Below are positions 8,935 to 20,520 of a DNA stretch of 64,000 nt, piece after piece. The stretch's first letter is position 1, and every line of letters begins with the position of its first letter. The DNA is from Lautropia sp. (GTDB lineage: Bacteria; Pseudomonadota; Gammaproteobacteria; Burkholderiales; Burkholderiaceae_E): assembly GCA_030527825.1 (NCBI GenBank), contig JAUNAC010000001.1, positions 1,017,464 through 1,081,463 of the forward strand, written 5' to 3'. Below the pieces are notes generated by a model. The model was not told where the DNA came from and searched no databases. It worked only from the letters and a program-made list of their open reading frames with translations. The position numbers and the translations under genes are program-made.

Positions 8935-9855
8935 ATGAGCGCCTTCTTCCGCAACGCCCTGATCTACCGTCTGTCTGCTGCCTGGGATCCCGATCCTGGC
9001 AGGCTGGAGGAGCAGCTGGCACGGCTGGTTTTTACGCCAGGACTGGCGCACGAAAGCCAGTCACTGGGCTGGGTGCCTGCCATGGAAGGCGCGGGGCTGG
9101 CGTATCGGGTCGGTCAGCACTGGCTGCTGACGCTGCGCACCGAGAAAAAACTTCTGCCGGCGTCGGTCATCAGCCAGTTCACGAAGGCACGGGCCCAGGC
9201 GCTGGAAGAGGAGCAGGGGTTCAGGCCCGGCCGCAAGCAGATGCGCGAGCTGAAGGAGCGTGTCACCGAGGAGCTGCTTCCCAAGGCATTCAGTATCTTT
9301 CGCGATACCCGGGTGTGGATTGATCCGGTGGGAGGCTGGGTGGTGGTGGACAGTACGGCGCCGGCGCGCGCCGATGAAATCATCGGCCTTTTAAAGAAGT
9401 CGGTCGACGATCTGCCTCTGGCACCCTTGCAGCTGGCGCGTGCCCCCGCACAGGCGATGACGGTCTGGCTGTTGGAAAACGAAGTGCCGGGGCCATTTTC
9501 GATTGATGATGACAGTGAGCTGCGCGATACGGGCGAGAGTCGGGCTGCGGTTCGTTATGTGCGCCAGTCGGTGGATGTCGATACGGTGCAGCGCCATCTG
9601 AAGGAGGGCAAGCAGTGCACCCGCCTGGCGCTGACCTGGCGTGACCGGCTGTCCTTTGTGTTGACGGAAAATGCTGCCCTCAAACGCCTGAATCCGCTGG
9701 ATGTTGTGCGCGAAGGGCGTGAGAGCCTGGATGAAGGGGACGCCCGGCAGGTGTTTGATGCCGAATTCATGCTGATGGCTGGCGAGCTGTCGGGCATGCT
9801 GGCGGATCTTCTGGCTGTGCTGGAGGGGAAAAAGGGGGAAGAGGCCAGCGCATAG
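8935..9855 (+). CDS. rdgC: Recombination-associated protein RdgC
   Basis: RdgC is a ring-forming, nucleoid-associated DNA-binding protein that restrains RecA. The start at ATG 8935 (MSAFFRNALIYRL) gives 306 residues, matching the usual length of about 303, whereas the frame open from 8857 adds 26 unrelated residues. Family features include the N-terminal FFRNALIYRL, LRTEKKLLPASVI, GRKQMRELKERVTEELLPKAF, DPVGGWVVVDS, and the C-terminal LALTWRDRLSFVLTENAALKRL. It is monocistronic by position, with over 100 bases to each neighbour. Confidence 0.93.
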   Translation: MSAFFRNALIYRLSAAWDPDPGRLEEQLARLVFTPGLAHESQSLGWVPAMEGAGLAYRVGQHWLLTLRTEKKLLPASVISQFTKARAQALEEEQGFRPGRKQMRELKERVTEELLPKAFSIFRDTRVWIDPVGGWVVVDSTAPARADEIIGLLKKSVDDLPLAPLQLARAPAQAMTVWLLENEVPGPFSIDDDSELRDTGESRAAVRYVRQSVDVDTVQRHLKEGKQCTRLALTWRDRLSFVLTENAALKRLNPLDVVREGRESLDEGDARQVFDAEFMLMAGELSGMLADLLAVLEGKKGEEASA

Positions 9856-10090
9856 CGGGGACTACTCCGGGTGGTGCACCCGGGGCATGGCGTGTGGACC
9901 GGGATCTGTTCTGGCGGCCACTGGCGCGGCGCCTGTCTTGCCAGACAGACGGTGGGATACCGTTGGTCATGTCAGCGTGTTGATTCGTCGCCTGCTTCTG
10001 TTGCAGTGTGTCAATTGCATTGAAGCCCGGGGTTTTTTCTTCTACAGTGACCGTTCCTCCATCCGGACATGAGCCGGGCATATCTCCTCC

Positions 10091-10483
10091 ATGAAACTAT
10101 TGCTGGACACCCAGGTTCTGAAGGCCTGGCTGGTGGGTGCGGTCGATTCCCTGTTGACTGATACCATCGCCCTTTTGCAGGATCCCGGGAATGAGCGCTA
10201 CTACAGTACCGCCAGCATCTGGGAGCTTTCACTCAAGGAAAGCATGGGGGCATCGGATGTGAAGCTGAATCCCCATCAGGTGGTAAGCACGCTGAAGGCG
10301 CAGGGCTTTCAGGAGCTGCCGCTGCGGATAGGGACATTGTGGAAGGCATGGCGCCTGTCGGGCGTGAAGGGAGATCCGTTTGATCGCCTGTTGCTGGTGC
10401 AGGCCCGTCAGAAGGAGCTGCAGCTGCTGACAATCGACCAGCAGATGCTTCAGTATCAGATCCCGGGCGTTCTGGCTGCCTGA
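10091..10483 (+). CDS. Orphan PIN-domain protein (VapC-like)
   Basis: A 130-residue protein with a complete PIN-domain ribonuclease acidic set: Asp6 (MKLLLDTQ), Glu45 (SIWELSLKE), Asp98 (GDPFDRLL) and Asp116 (LLTIDQQM). These normally bind Mg2+/Mn2+ and cleave RNA. Most members read LLLDTH at the N-terminus; here the His is Gln. VapC toxins are normally preceded by an overlapping Phd/AbrB/RHH-type antitoxin, but the 235 bases upstream hold no such protein and the gene lacks a clear Shine-Dalgarno. It may be a solitary PIN protein, a relic of a toxin-antitoxin pair, or paired with an unrecognised partner. Confidence 0.75.
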   Translation: MKLLLDTQVLKAWLVGAVDSLLTDTIALLQDPGNERYYSTASIWELSLKESMGASDVKLNPHQVVSTLKAQGFQELPLRIGTLWKAWRLSGVKGDPFDRLLLVQARQKELQLLTIDQQMLQYQIPGVLAA

Positions 10484-10579
10484 GACAGCCTCTGGCCGGC
10501 ACGCCGCCGGCGACCGGCATTCCCCTCCGCTGGGGCGTCCGCGCTGATCCGGGGGGATGCCGCGCAATACGGTGCTTGG

Positions 10580-10613
10580 CAGGGATACTGCCTTGTTGCC
10601 GGCAGTGTCCCTG
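10580..10613 (-). terminator. Hairpin after sotB-like gene
   Basis: The arms 10580-10592 and 10601-10613 pair over 13 positions with one G-T wobble (CAGGGATACTGCC with GGCAGTGTCCCTG) around an 8-base loop. It directly follows the stop of the minus-strand transporter at 10616. There is no T-run, so it may act with Rho or protect the 3' end. Confidence 0.5.
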
Positions 10614-10615
10614 AA

Positions 10616-11836
10616 TCAGTGGCTGCCAACTTGGCTGGTACCTGTCTGAATCCGCAGGAATTCGGTGCGAAAGCGCCCCAGTGCGAGCAGGCTGATGAGC
10701 AGCGTGATGCTGGCGAGTGCGCCTGCAACCTGACCCAGGTGGTCCAGCCCCCAATGTATGCTGACCTGGTTGCCTTGTAGCGCGCCGGCGCCGATGGCCA
10801 GGTTGAACAGCCCCGAGAACAGGGCCATGGCCACATCGGTGGCATCGGCAGCGAGGACGAGTACGCGTGCCTGCAGACACAATGAGAAGCACATCACCAT
10901 GGTGCCCCAGATAACCAGCAGAGTCAGTAGCCAGCCGAGACTGGTCGCTGCGGTATGGAGGCCGAGCAGACACAGGCTGATGCCCAGCAGTGATCCGGGC
11001 AGAAAGATGCCGGGGTTGCGGTTGCCCAGCCAGCCAAACAGGACGCTGCCGATGAGGCCGGAGCCGCCGAAGACCAGCAGGATCAGGGTGATGGCCTGAC
11101 CCTGCAGACCGGCTTCGTGCTGTGCAAACGGTTCCAGGTAGCTGTAGGCAGTGAAATGTGCGGTGACGCCCAGCACGACCAGCAGGTAGACACTGGCCAG
11201 GGCCGGACGTCTGATCAGCAGGGGCAGGCTGGATAGGGAGCCGCTGTTCTGGCTTGCCAGTCGGGGAAGCAGGCTCATCAGCACGATCATGATGACCATG
11301 GCCGAGATGCCGATCAGGCCGAAAGTCATGCGCCAGCCGAGGGCTTCACCGATGACGCGTCCCAGCGGAATGCCCAGGACCATGGCCAGGGAGGAGCCGG
11401 TGGCCAACAGGCCCAGTGCCTGGCTGGCCCGATTGGGCGGGGCGAGCCGCACGGCGAGTGATGGGGTGATAGACCAGAAAATGGCGTGGGCACTGGCGAC
11501 ACCGAGGCGGCTCAGCATGAGCAGCCAGAAGCTGGTGGCGGTGGCAGAAATGGCGTGGCTGGCACTGAAGATCACAAACAGCACGGCCAGCAACCGTTTG
11601 CGTTCGGTGGCGCGGGTGGCGAGCATCAGGGGAAGTGATCCCAGAGCAACGACCCACGCGTAGATGGTCAGCATCAACCCGACGTCCTCGGTTCGCATCC
11701 CGAAGTCCTGTCCGATCATCGAGAGCAGGCCGACCGGGACGAATTCGGTGGTGTTGAAGATGAAGGCCGCCAGGGCAAGTGCGATGACAGCAGCCCAGCT
11801 GCCCGGGGCAGAGGTCGGGGTAGGGGTTTTGCTCAT
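10616..11836 (-). CDS. MFS sugar/drug efflux transporter, SotB-like
   Basis: Twelve-helix inner-membrane exporter of the major facilitator superfamily (DHA1, SotB/YdeA branch), which exports arabinose-like sugars and some drugs by proton antiport. The N-terminal signature FNTTEFVPVGLLSMIG and the early helices (LTIYAWVVALGSLPLMLATR, then ERKRLLAVLF as the helix 2-3 loop) are typical. I chose ATG 11836 (MSKTPTPTSAPGSW, about 406 residues); the open frame to 11941 starts at a rare codon and adds 35 hydrophilic residues. No good Shine-Dalgarno is visible before this start. The substrate is unknown. A strong hairpin follows the stop. Confidence 0.8.
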   Translation of the reverse strand: MSKTPTPTSAPGSWAAVIALALAAFIFNTTEFVPVGLLSMIGQDFGMRTEDVGLMLTIYAWVVALGSLPLMLATRATERKRLLAVLFVIFSASHAISATATSFWLLMLSRLGVASAHAIFWSITPSLAVRLAPPNRASQALGLLATGSSLAMVLGIPLGRVIGEALGWRMTFGLIGISAMVIMIVLMSLLPRLASQNSGSLSSLPLLIRRPALASVYLLVVLGVTAHFTAYSYLEPFAQHEAGLQGQAITLILLVFGGSGLIGSVLFGWLGNRNPGIFLPGSLLGISLCLLGLHTAATSLGWLLTLLVIWGTMVMCFSLCLQARVLVLAADATDVAMALFSGLFNLAIGAGALQGNQVSIHWGLDHLGQVAGALASITLLISLLALGRFRTEFLRIQTGTSQVGSH

Positions 11837-11995
11837 GGGGCAGGAGGAGGCCCGGTGTCCGGGGAGCGGACACGGTTTGCCTGGGTGGATGCGTTGGTTG
11901 GGCAACGGCTGACAATGTCGTGCCGGTTTGCTGGCCCGCAAGTATGGGGCCGATGCTTGCCGCAGGAGAAGGGCGGGGGCCGGATGGGTGGATCA

Positions 11996-12032
11996 GGCGG
12001 GCTGGCGGCGACGGAAATGTCGCCTGCCCGCC
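11996..12032 (-). terminator. GC-rich hairpin after gcv operon
   Basis: Outer arms GGCGGGC (11996-12002) and GCCCGCC (12026-12032) and inner arms GGCGAC (12007-12012) and GTCGCC (12019-12024) make a two-part stem starting 13 bases past the gcvT stop on the minus strand. No T-run follows, so Rho-independent action is uncertain. Confidence 0.45.
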
Positions 12033-12044
12033 ACGCCTGTGGGG

Positions 12045-13155
12045 TCAGCGCCTGTAGCGTTTCGGAACGAAGGGCAGTTTTACGCGCTGCAGGGGTACCA
12101 GGCGGTCGCGAACCCGGGCCTGGAGAGGGCTGTCGTCCCGGGCCAGCGCGGGCGGGAGATAGGCCAGCATGATGGGCTTGCCAAGCGTTGGCGAGACCGT
12201 GCCACTGGTGACTTCGCCAACGGTTTCGCCCTGCGCGTCCACGATGCTGGCGTGGGCACGTACGGGTACGTTGCTGTCGGCCACCAGGGCAACCAGGCGT
12301 CGCGGCGCACCATGTGCGAGCTGACCCAGGACGACTTCAGCGCCGGGGAAACCGGCAAATTTTGTGCCATCGAGCCGTCGGCTGCGGGCAATTGCAAAGG
12401 AAAGCGCCGCTTCGACCGGCGTGGTGTCGGCGTCGATATCATTGCCGTGCAGGGGCAAGCCGGCCTCCAGCCGCAGCGTGTCCCGCGCACCGAGGCCGGC
12501 CGGGGTCACCCGGGGGTCGGCCAGCAGGTGGCGCACAACCTGCTCGGCCTCTGCGGTCGGGATGGAGATCTCGTAGCCATCCTCACCGGTATAGCCTGAA
12601 CGGGTGGCGAAGCAGGGGACGCCCAGGAGTTCGAGTGAGGTCGATTCCATGAAGCGCGGAGAGCGGGCGCGGGGGTCGAGCGTGGCGAGCACGGATTCGG
12701 CTGCCGGGCCCTGCAGCGCGATCAGGGCGGCATCGATCCAGGTGAATTCCAGCGCCGGGCAACGGCTGGTGAGCAGATGGAAGTCATGCTGGCGGTTGCC
12801 TGCATTGACGATGATGCGCACCACGTTGCCGAGATTCACCAGCATCAGGTCGTCTTCGATGCCGCCACGTTCATTGAGCAGCAGCGAGTAGCGCTGCACG
12901 CCTTCTGGCCAGTCGGAAAAGTCGAGCGGCAGGCAGGCTTCCAGCTGGCTGTGCAGCGTTTCGATGCGGCCGTCACGTGGCCGCACCATCAGCTGCCCCA
13001 TGTGTGACACGTCAAAGAGACCGCATGACTCGCGGGTGGCAAGGTGTTCGGCTTTCAGGCCGCTGTACTGGATCGGCATGTCGTAGCCGGCAAAGCCACC
13101 CATGCGGGCGCCCAGCTCGCGGTGCAGGGCGTCCAGCGCCACGTGTTGGAGGGCA

Positions 13156-13163
<8 letters not shown>
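12045..13163 (-). CDS. gcvT: Glycine cleavage T-protein (aminomethyltransferase)
   Basis: Transfers the aminomethyl carbon from lipoylated GcvH to tetrahydrofolate, releasing ammonia. ATG 13163 (MADALQHVALDALHRELGARM, 372 residues) has AAGGAG upstream; the longer frame to 13232 runs back into gcvP. Family motifs include GFAGYDMPIQY, SCGLFDVSHMGQL, GGIEDDLMLVNLG, RSGYTGEDGYEISIP, GLGARDTLRLEAGLPLHGND and a C-terminal barrel ending FVPKRYRR. It is the last gene of gcvH-gcvP-gcvT and overlaps gcvP by 8 bases. Many Burkholderiales have the order T-H-P instead. Confidence 0.95.
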
Positions 13164-16140
<2,977 letters not shown>

Positions 16141-16147
16141 GATGTCT

Positions 16148-16531
16148 TCAGTCCTTCAGGGCCTGCTGGTAGTCATCGGCCGATAGCAGGGCATCCAGGT
16201 CGGCAGGGTTGGCGGGCTTGATGCGGAACAACCAGCCGCCTTCGAAGGGCTGTTCGTTGACCAGCTGGGGAGCATCGCCCAAGGCGTCGTTACCCGTGAC
16301 GATTTCTCCGCTGATGGGCGCATAGACGTCAGAGGCCGCCTTCGTTGACTCAACCACGCAGCAGGCTTCGTTGGCATCGACCTTGCGGCCGGCTGCGGGC
16401 AGTTCGACGTAGACGAGGTCACCCAGTTCGGCCTGGGCGTGCTCGGTGATCCCTACGGTGATGGTGCCATCGGCTTCGGTGCGCAGCCATTCGTGCGATT
16501 CGGTGTATTTGAGATTGCTGGGTACGGTCAC
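16148..16531 (-). CDS. gcvH: Glycine cleavage H-protein
   Basis: Lipoyl carrier protein of 127 residues shuttling the methylamine between P-, T- and L-proteins. The lipoyl-lysine lies in VESTKAASDVYAP, and the N-terminus MTVPSNLKYTESHEWLR is typical. The start is GTG (16531), supported by GGAGACAC 7 bases upstream. It is the first gene of the gcv operon and lies about 225 bases downstream of a glycine riboswitch aptamer, so it is the gene directly behind the expression platform. Confidence 0.96.
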   Translation of the reverse strand: MTVPSNLKYTESHEWLRTEADGTITVGITEHAQAELGDLVYVELPAAGRKVDANEACCVVESTKAASDVYAPISGEIVTGNDALGDAPQLVNEQPFEGGWLFRIKPANPADLDALLSADDYQQALKD

Positions 16532-16756
16532 GGAATGTGTCTCCAGAGGATGATGGAAGGAAAGGGATCGGAAGACGTGGCAGCCTGGCTGGCGGCCGCA
16601 CCCTGCAGATTAACAGAGAGCGGCCAGGACGGCCTGGCACTGTACCGTGTTCTCGGTGTAATCCCACGGGAAGCCCCCTCTGTATGTGTGCCTGAGATCG
16701 TTTCCTTCGGCGAAGCCATCGAACCAGGGGCAGCATGACAGGCTGCCGGATTCAGG
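16532..16756 (-). other. Riboswitch-to-gcvH leader (expression platform region)
   Basis: About 225 bases of leader without a gene. It contains a hairpin (GGCAGC 16729-16734 with GCTGCC 16742-16747, 7-base loop) immediately after the aptamer, and a small CTTCG-GC-GAAG element near 16706-16716. Neither is followed by a T-run on the minus strand, so control may be at translation or need Rho rather than an intrinsic terminator. Confidence 0.4.
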
Positions 16757-16917
16757 CTTTCTCTCCAGAGTGTTCATGCGCCGCAGCAGTCCGTTTGCCT
16801 GAGAGTTTGCTGGGATGCTGCCCCTTCGGCGCTGTGCCGGCAGCGGACATGGTACGGATCTGTGCCAGTGTGTATGGCAGGCATACCGGATCCGGCCGGC
16901 AGCAGACTCTCCCGCTG
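16757..16917 (-). promoter_or_regulatory. Glycine riboswitch (gcvT element)
   Basis: Read on the minus strand the element shows, in order, GCGGGAGAGTCT, a long variable stem, GCGCCGAAGGGGCA, AAACTCTCAGGCAAA, CGGACTGCTGCGG and CACTCTGGAGAG, the conserved core of the glycine aptamer. Only one aptamer is clearly present, so it is probably a singlet. The variable region between the first GAGAG and GCGCCGAAGG is about 70 bases, long for this class. In gcv operons glycine binding usually turns expression on. Confidence 0.9.
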
Positions 16918-17065
16918 CGACGCTGAAGCACCCGACAGGGTGCTCCGGAACTGGGAGAAAATTAGCTGACGTACTGCAGCAAGTCAACCGGACAGGGGGG
17001 ACGGATGTGATCTGCTCGCGGTTGGAAGAGTCGGCATGTCGGGCATGTGCCGCTGTTTGGGACAG

Positions 17066-17440
17066 TCAGAAGATGATCGGCTGGTGCGCGTTGGCGCGCA
17101 AGAGACCCTTGACCATCCGGTAGACAAACCAGACGACGGGGATCAGCATCAGGACCGAAAGCAGTCCGAGCGATATGACTGCCAGCACCCCGAAGATGCA
17201 GACCCAGAGGATCGTCCACCAGCAGGTGCGGATCATCCAGGTGAAGTGGGTCTCGTAGATTGAGCCGCGGGCCGACGGCCGTTGGATGTAATTAACAATC
17301 ATCGCGACCAGCGATAGCGTGCCCAGTGAAAAGATGGCGCCAATAATGTGTAGCCAGTAGTCGAAGATGGCGGTGCGCCGATAGGCAGCATCGCGTTCAG
17401 ATTCGATGAGGGTGGCGTCTTCGTAAGTGCGGGGCGGCAT
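17066..17440 (-). CDS. Small transmembrane protein, paralogue of the next gene
   Basis: A 124-residue inner-membrane protein of unknown function (DUF4870-like in layout). ATG 17440 (MPPRTYEDATLIESERD) has AAGAG upstream and avoids 29 residues of poor quality. Three hydrophobic segments are visible: WLHIIGAIFSLGTLSLVAMIV, TCWWTILWVCIFGVLAVISL and LLSVLMLIPVVWFVYRMV. A cytoplasmic-type loop QRPSARGSIYETHFTWMIRT follows the first, and the protein ends VWFVYRMVKGLLRANAHQP. The motif set RG-(S/T)-(I/V)-YE-(T/S)-H and W-F-(V/L)-YRM-(V/L)-KGLLRA is shared with the neighbouring gene, so the two are tandem paralogues. Confidence 0.7.
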   Translation of the reverse strand: MPPRTYEDATLIESERDAAYRRTAIFDYWLHIIGAIFSLGTLSLVAMIVNYIQRPSARGSIYETHFTWMIRTCWWTILWVCIFGVLAVISLGLLSVLMLIPVVWFVYRMVKGLLRANAHQPIIF

Positions 17441-17594
17441 GGCGACGGGCTCTTCATGATCGGCAGGTAGCAGGTGTGGTCTAGGAAACCACTCTAGCCA
17501 GATGGTAATGGCATGGACAGAAATCAAGCCCGCCTGTGCATGGCGTCACCATTTATTACAAGGTACCGAGTTGTGAAGGTCGCGTTGCCCTGTT

Positions 17595-17951
17595 TTAGAT
17601 GGATTCCTGATGGTAGGCACGCAGCAGGCCCTTGAGCATGCGATACAGGAACCAGATGCCGGTGGTCAGCAGGGCTGCCATAAAGAAGAGGCGCGAAATC
17701 AGCAGGGCGGGGAGGCAGGCGATTGAGGCGACGATCGAGATTAGAGCGGTCCTGAAGAGCCAGCGGACATGGCTTTCGTAGACTGTCCCACGTGCCTTGC
17801 CACGCTGCAGCCAGGCGATGAGCAGGGCGATGAAGGCGGGTAGCCCCAGGGCGAAAACCTGGCCGATGATAGTCATCCCGTAGCAGAGCATGAAGATATT
17901 GCGCAGTTTGTCCGTTTGCGATCCGTCGAGGGTGGCGCTGTTGTTCTGCAT
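17595..17951 (-). CDS. Small transmembrane protein, paralogue of the previous gene
   Basis: A 118-residue membrane protein of unknown function starting MQNNSATLDGSQTDKLRNIF. It has helices around MLCYGMTIIGQVFALGLPAFIALLI, TALISIVASIACLPALLISRL and FFMAALLTTGIWFLYRML. The loop QRGKARGTVYESHVRWLFRT and the end WFLYRMLKGLLRAYHQESI match the same positions in the gene at 17066-17440. Spacing between the pair is about 150 bases, so each may have its own promoter. Possibly they form a hetero-oligomer; this is inference. Confidence 0.7.
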   Translation of the reverse strand: MQNNSATLDGSQTDKLRNIFMLCYGMTIIGQVFALGLPAFIALLIAWLQRGKARGTVYESHVRWLFRTALISIVASIACLPALLISRLFFMAALLTTGIWFLYRMLKGLLRAYHQESI

Positions 17952-18050
17952 GTTGGGTCTCCGTGGACGATGATTAAGGCTGTCTCGTTTCTCAGATTAC
18001 CGTCCGCAGCATGTGGCGCGCGAGGAACTATGTCCGGTTGCCACGCAATG

Positions 18051-18719
18051 TCAGTGCGTTGCCGAGACCGCCGTCTGTACCAGGGTGCTGTAGAGAGTCT
18101 GGGCGCCGGAGGCCAGGAACTGGACGCCGACGCAGATCAGCAGAAAGCCGCTCAGACGGGTGATGACCTCGATACCCGTGTTGCCTAACCGGGTCGTGAC
18201 CCTGCGGGCACTGCGTAGCAGCAAAAATTCCACAACGCACACCAAGAGCATGGCGACGAGCACCGCGAGATAGGCGCTAATGCGATGGTGAAAGGCGCCG
18301 AGCTCCCTGATCTGGGTTTCCAGACCAATGACCACAGCAATAGAACCGGGGCCCGTGATACCCGGCAGTGCCAGCGGGAAGAATGCCGGATTGCTGTATT
18401 GCGCCTTGGCAACTTCGGATACTTCCGCCTTGCCGTATAGCATGCCGTGGCCCAGCAGGCCGATGACCATACCGCCAGCAACACGCATGGCGCCATAGGA
18501 GATGCCAAACGCCTTCATGACCATGCTGCCGGCAAACAGGCTACCCACCAGGATGCAAAAACAATAGATCGAGGCAGATGTAGCGGTTCGTCGGGTCGCG
18601 TCTGCATCCAGGCTGGTAGTGACCGAGGTGAAAATGGGTAGCGTAGCTGGTGGATTGATGATGGTGATCAGGCTGACGAAACTGCCCACCAGAAATGCCG
18701 TGAAACTTTCCCCAACCAT
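18051..18719 (-). CDS. MarC family integral membrane protein
   Basis: A six-helix inner-membrane protein of the MarC/UPF0056 family, function unsettled. ATG 18719 (MVGESFTAFLVGSFVSLITI, 222 residues) gives the expected family length; the open frame reaches 18884 but the extra 55 residues are hydrophilic and unlike the family. Family features are FVSLITIINPPATLPIFTSVT, AFGISYGAMRVAGGMVIGLLG, FFPLALPGITGPGSIAVVIGL and the C-terminal RLSGFLLICVGVQFLASG. A GGTGTT-GTACG-AACACC inverted repeat lies about 80 bases upstream. Confidence 0.88.
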   Translation of the reverse strand: MVGESFTAFLVGSFVSLITIINPPATLPIFTSVTTSLDADATRRTATSASIYCFCILVGSLFAGSMVMKAFGISYGAMRVAGGMVIGLLGHGMLYGKAEVSEVAKAQYSNPAFFPLALPGITGPGSIAVVIGLETQIRELGAFHHRISAYLAVLVAMLLVCVVEFLLLRSARRVTTRLGNTGIEVITRLSGFLLICVGVQFLASGAQTLYSTLVQTAVSATH

Positions 18720-18797
18720 GGGTCTGTCCTGCTTGCTGAAATAGCGCCAGGATTGATTGTCTGGCGGCCTGCCTCCGCTGGCCAGCCCTTCGCGTTG

Positions 18798-18814
18798 GGT
18801 GTTGTACGAACACC
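18798..18814. promoter_or_regulatory. Inverted repeat upstream of marC-family gene
   Basis: GGTGTT (18798-18803) and AACACC (18809-18814) form perfect 6-base arms around GTACG. It is 79 bases upstream of the MarC-family start, a normal place for an operator. No regulator is linked to it here. Confidence 0.3.
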
Positions 18815-18924
18815 GACGAATGGTGTTATCTGTAGCAGGTCGATGGCGCGACGTCAGCCAGGGGATGGTGCTGTCGTCGATCACTCCCGGTCAAAGGTGC
18901 CTTCCGCCATGAGTGCCGGTCAAT

Positions 18925-18961
18925 AAAAAAAGCCCTGGCCCCACACTGGCAGCCAGGGCTT
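18925..18961 (-). terminator. Intrinsic terminator of the pnt operon
   Basis: On the minus strand a 10-base perfect stem AAGCCCTGGC/GCCAGGGCTT (18930-18939 with 18952-18961) is followed by a run of T (18925-18930 on the plus strand reads AAAAAA). It begins 20 bases after the pntB stop. This is a textbook Rho-independent terminator. Confidence 0.93.
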
Positions 18962-18980
18962 GACAGCCAGGACAGGCGAT

Positions 18981-20429
18981 CTAGCTATCGAGTGCTTTCA
19001 CCATGTCTTCGACTACTTTTTTGGCGTCGCCAAAAACCATCATCGTCTTGGGCATGTAGAAGAGTTCGTTGTCGAGACCGGCATAGCCCGAGGCCATTGA
19101 GCGCTTGTTCACGATCACCTGTTTTGCCTTGTAGGCATCCAGAATCGGCATACCGGCGATGGGTGAACCGGGGTCTTTGGCAGCGGGATTCACCACGTCA
19201 TTGGCACCCAGCACCAGGACGACATCAGTCTCGCTGAATTCGGGGTTGATATCCTCCATCTCGAACACCTGATCATAGGGGACTTCGGCCTCGGCCAGCA
19301 GCACGTTCATGTGTCCCGGCATCCGGCCAGCTACCGGGTGAATGGCGTAGCGTACCTGCACGCCTTTGGCGATCAGTTCGTCAGTCAGCTCCTTGAGAGG
19401 ATGCTGGGCACGGGCTACGGCGAGGCCATACCCTGGCACGATGATGACTGAATCGGCGTTGGCCAGCATAAAGGCGGCGTCCTCGGCTGATCCGCTGCGA
19501 ACCGGTCGCTGTTCCCGGGTGCCGCTGTTCTGGGTTGCGCCTGAAGGATCGGTACCGAAACCGCCCAGGATCACATTGAAGAACGAGCGGTTCATCGCCT
19601 TGCACATGATGTAGGACAGGATCGCTCCGCTAGAGCCGACCAGTGAGCCTGCGATGATCAGCATGGGGTTGTTCAGGGAAAAGCCGATGCCAGCTGCCGC
19701 CCAGCCGGAGTAGCTGTTGAGCATCGAGACTACGACGGGCATGTCGGCGCCGCCGATCGGGATGATGATCAGTACGCCCAGCACGAAGGCGATGGCCAGC
19801 ATGGCCCAGTAGGGGAACCAGCCCTGGGTGACCGCAAACCAGATACCGAACAGCAGCATGGCGATGGCCAGGACCAGGTTGAGGGCATGTTGCCCGGCAA
19901 AGGTGACCGGGGTGCCTTGGAAGACGCGGAGCCGGTACTTGCCAGACAGTTTGCCGAAGGCAATGACTGATCCCGAGAAGGTGATGGCACCTACGAAAGA
20001 GCCGATGAACAGCTCGATCCGGTTTCCGACCGGAATAAGCTCGCCATGGCCGACGATGCCAAAGGCCCAGGGTTCGGCCACGCAGGCAATGGCGATGAAC
20101 ACTGCTGCGAGACCGATCATGGAGTGCATGAAGGCCACCAGCTCAGGCATCTTGGTCATTTCCACCCGGCGCGCCATGGTAGTGCCGATGGTACCGCCAA
20201 CCAGCAGGCCAAGGATGAGCAGGGCAATGCCACTGCCGTTGGACTGCGTGCCGGCCGCGGCCTCCAGCTTGAGGATCATCGCTACTGTGGTGATGACCGC
20301 GATCACCATACCCACCATACCAAAGACATTGCCGCGGCGTGAAGTAGCAGGATGGGATAGTCCTTTCAGGGCCTGGATGAAGCAGACCGAGGCCACGAGG
20401 TACAACAGAACAACGAGGTTCATGCTCAT
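18981..20429 (-). CDS. pntB: NAD(P) transhydrogenase subunit beta
   Basis: Membrane and NADP(H)-binding subunit of the proton-translocating transhydrogenase that makes NADPH from NADH using the proton gradient. At 482 residues, the N-terminal two thirds are membrane helices (LVVLLYLVASVCFIQALKGL at the start, GGTIGTTMARRVEMTKMPELVA as the loop). The C-terminal domain III binds NADP(H) (VIIVPGYGLAVARAQH, YAIHPVAGRMPGHMNVLLAEA, VVLVLGANDVVNPAA, VNKRSMASGYAGLDN). It is the last gene of pntA1-pntA2-pntB. MNLVV two codons inside is an alternative start. Confidence 0.96.
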   Translation of the reverse strand: MSMNLVVLLYLVASVCFIQALKGLSHPATSRRGNVFGMVGMVIAVITTVAMILKLEAAAGTQSNGSGIALLILGLLVGGTIGTTMARRVEMTKMPELVAFMHSMIGLAAVFIAIACVAEPWAFGIVGHGELIPVGNRIELFIGSFVGAITFSGSVIAFGKLSGKYRLRVFQGTPVTFAGQHALNLVLAIAMLLFGIWFAVTQGWFPYWAMLAIAFVLGVLIIIPIGGADMPVVVSMLNSYSGWAAAGIGFSLNNPMLIIAGSLVGSSGAILSYIMCKAMNRSFFNVILGGFGTDPSGATQNSGTREQRPVRSGSAEDAAFMLANADSVIIVPGYGLAVARAQHPLKELTDELIAKGVQVRYAIHPVAGRMPGHMNVLLAEAEVPYDQVFEMEDINPEFSETDVVLVLGANDVVNPAAKDPGSPIAGMPILDAYKAKQVIVNKRSMASGYAGLDNELFYMPKTMMVFGDAKKVVEDMVKALDS

Positions 20430-20520
20430 CAGAATGCTCCTGGATGCAATGGGACCTGCGCGATAACAGGCTGGAGGGCGAACCAGTCAGAGGCCACCGG
20501 GAAGAAAGTCATGGCAGCTC

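Noticed and set aside
9887-10072. Small frame just upstream of the PIN gene as its antitoxin
   Set aside because: It lacks any antitoxin-like DNA-binding pattern, reads as random composition, and does not overlap the PIN gene.
16729-16747. Hairpin after the riboswitch as an intrinsic terminator
   Set aside because: No T-run follows on the minus strand; kept only as a possible part of the expression platform.
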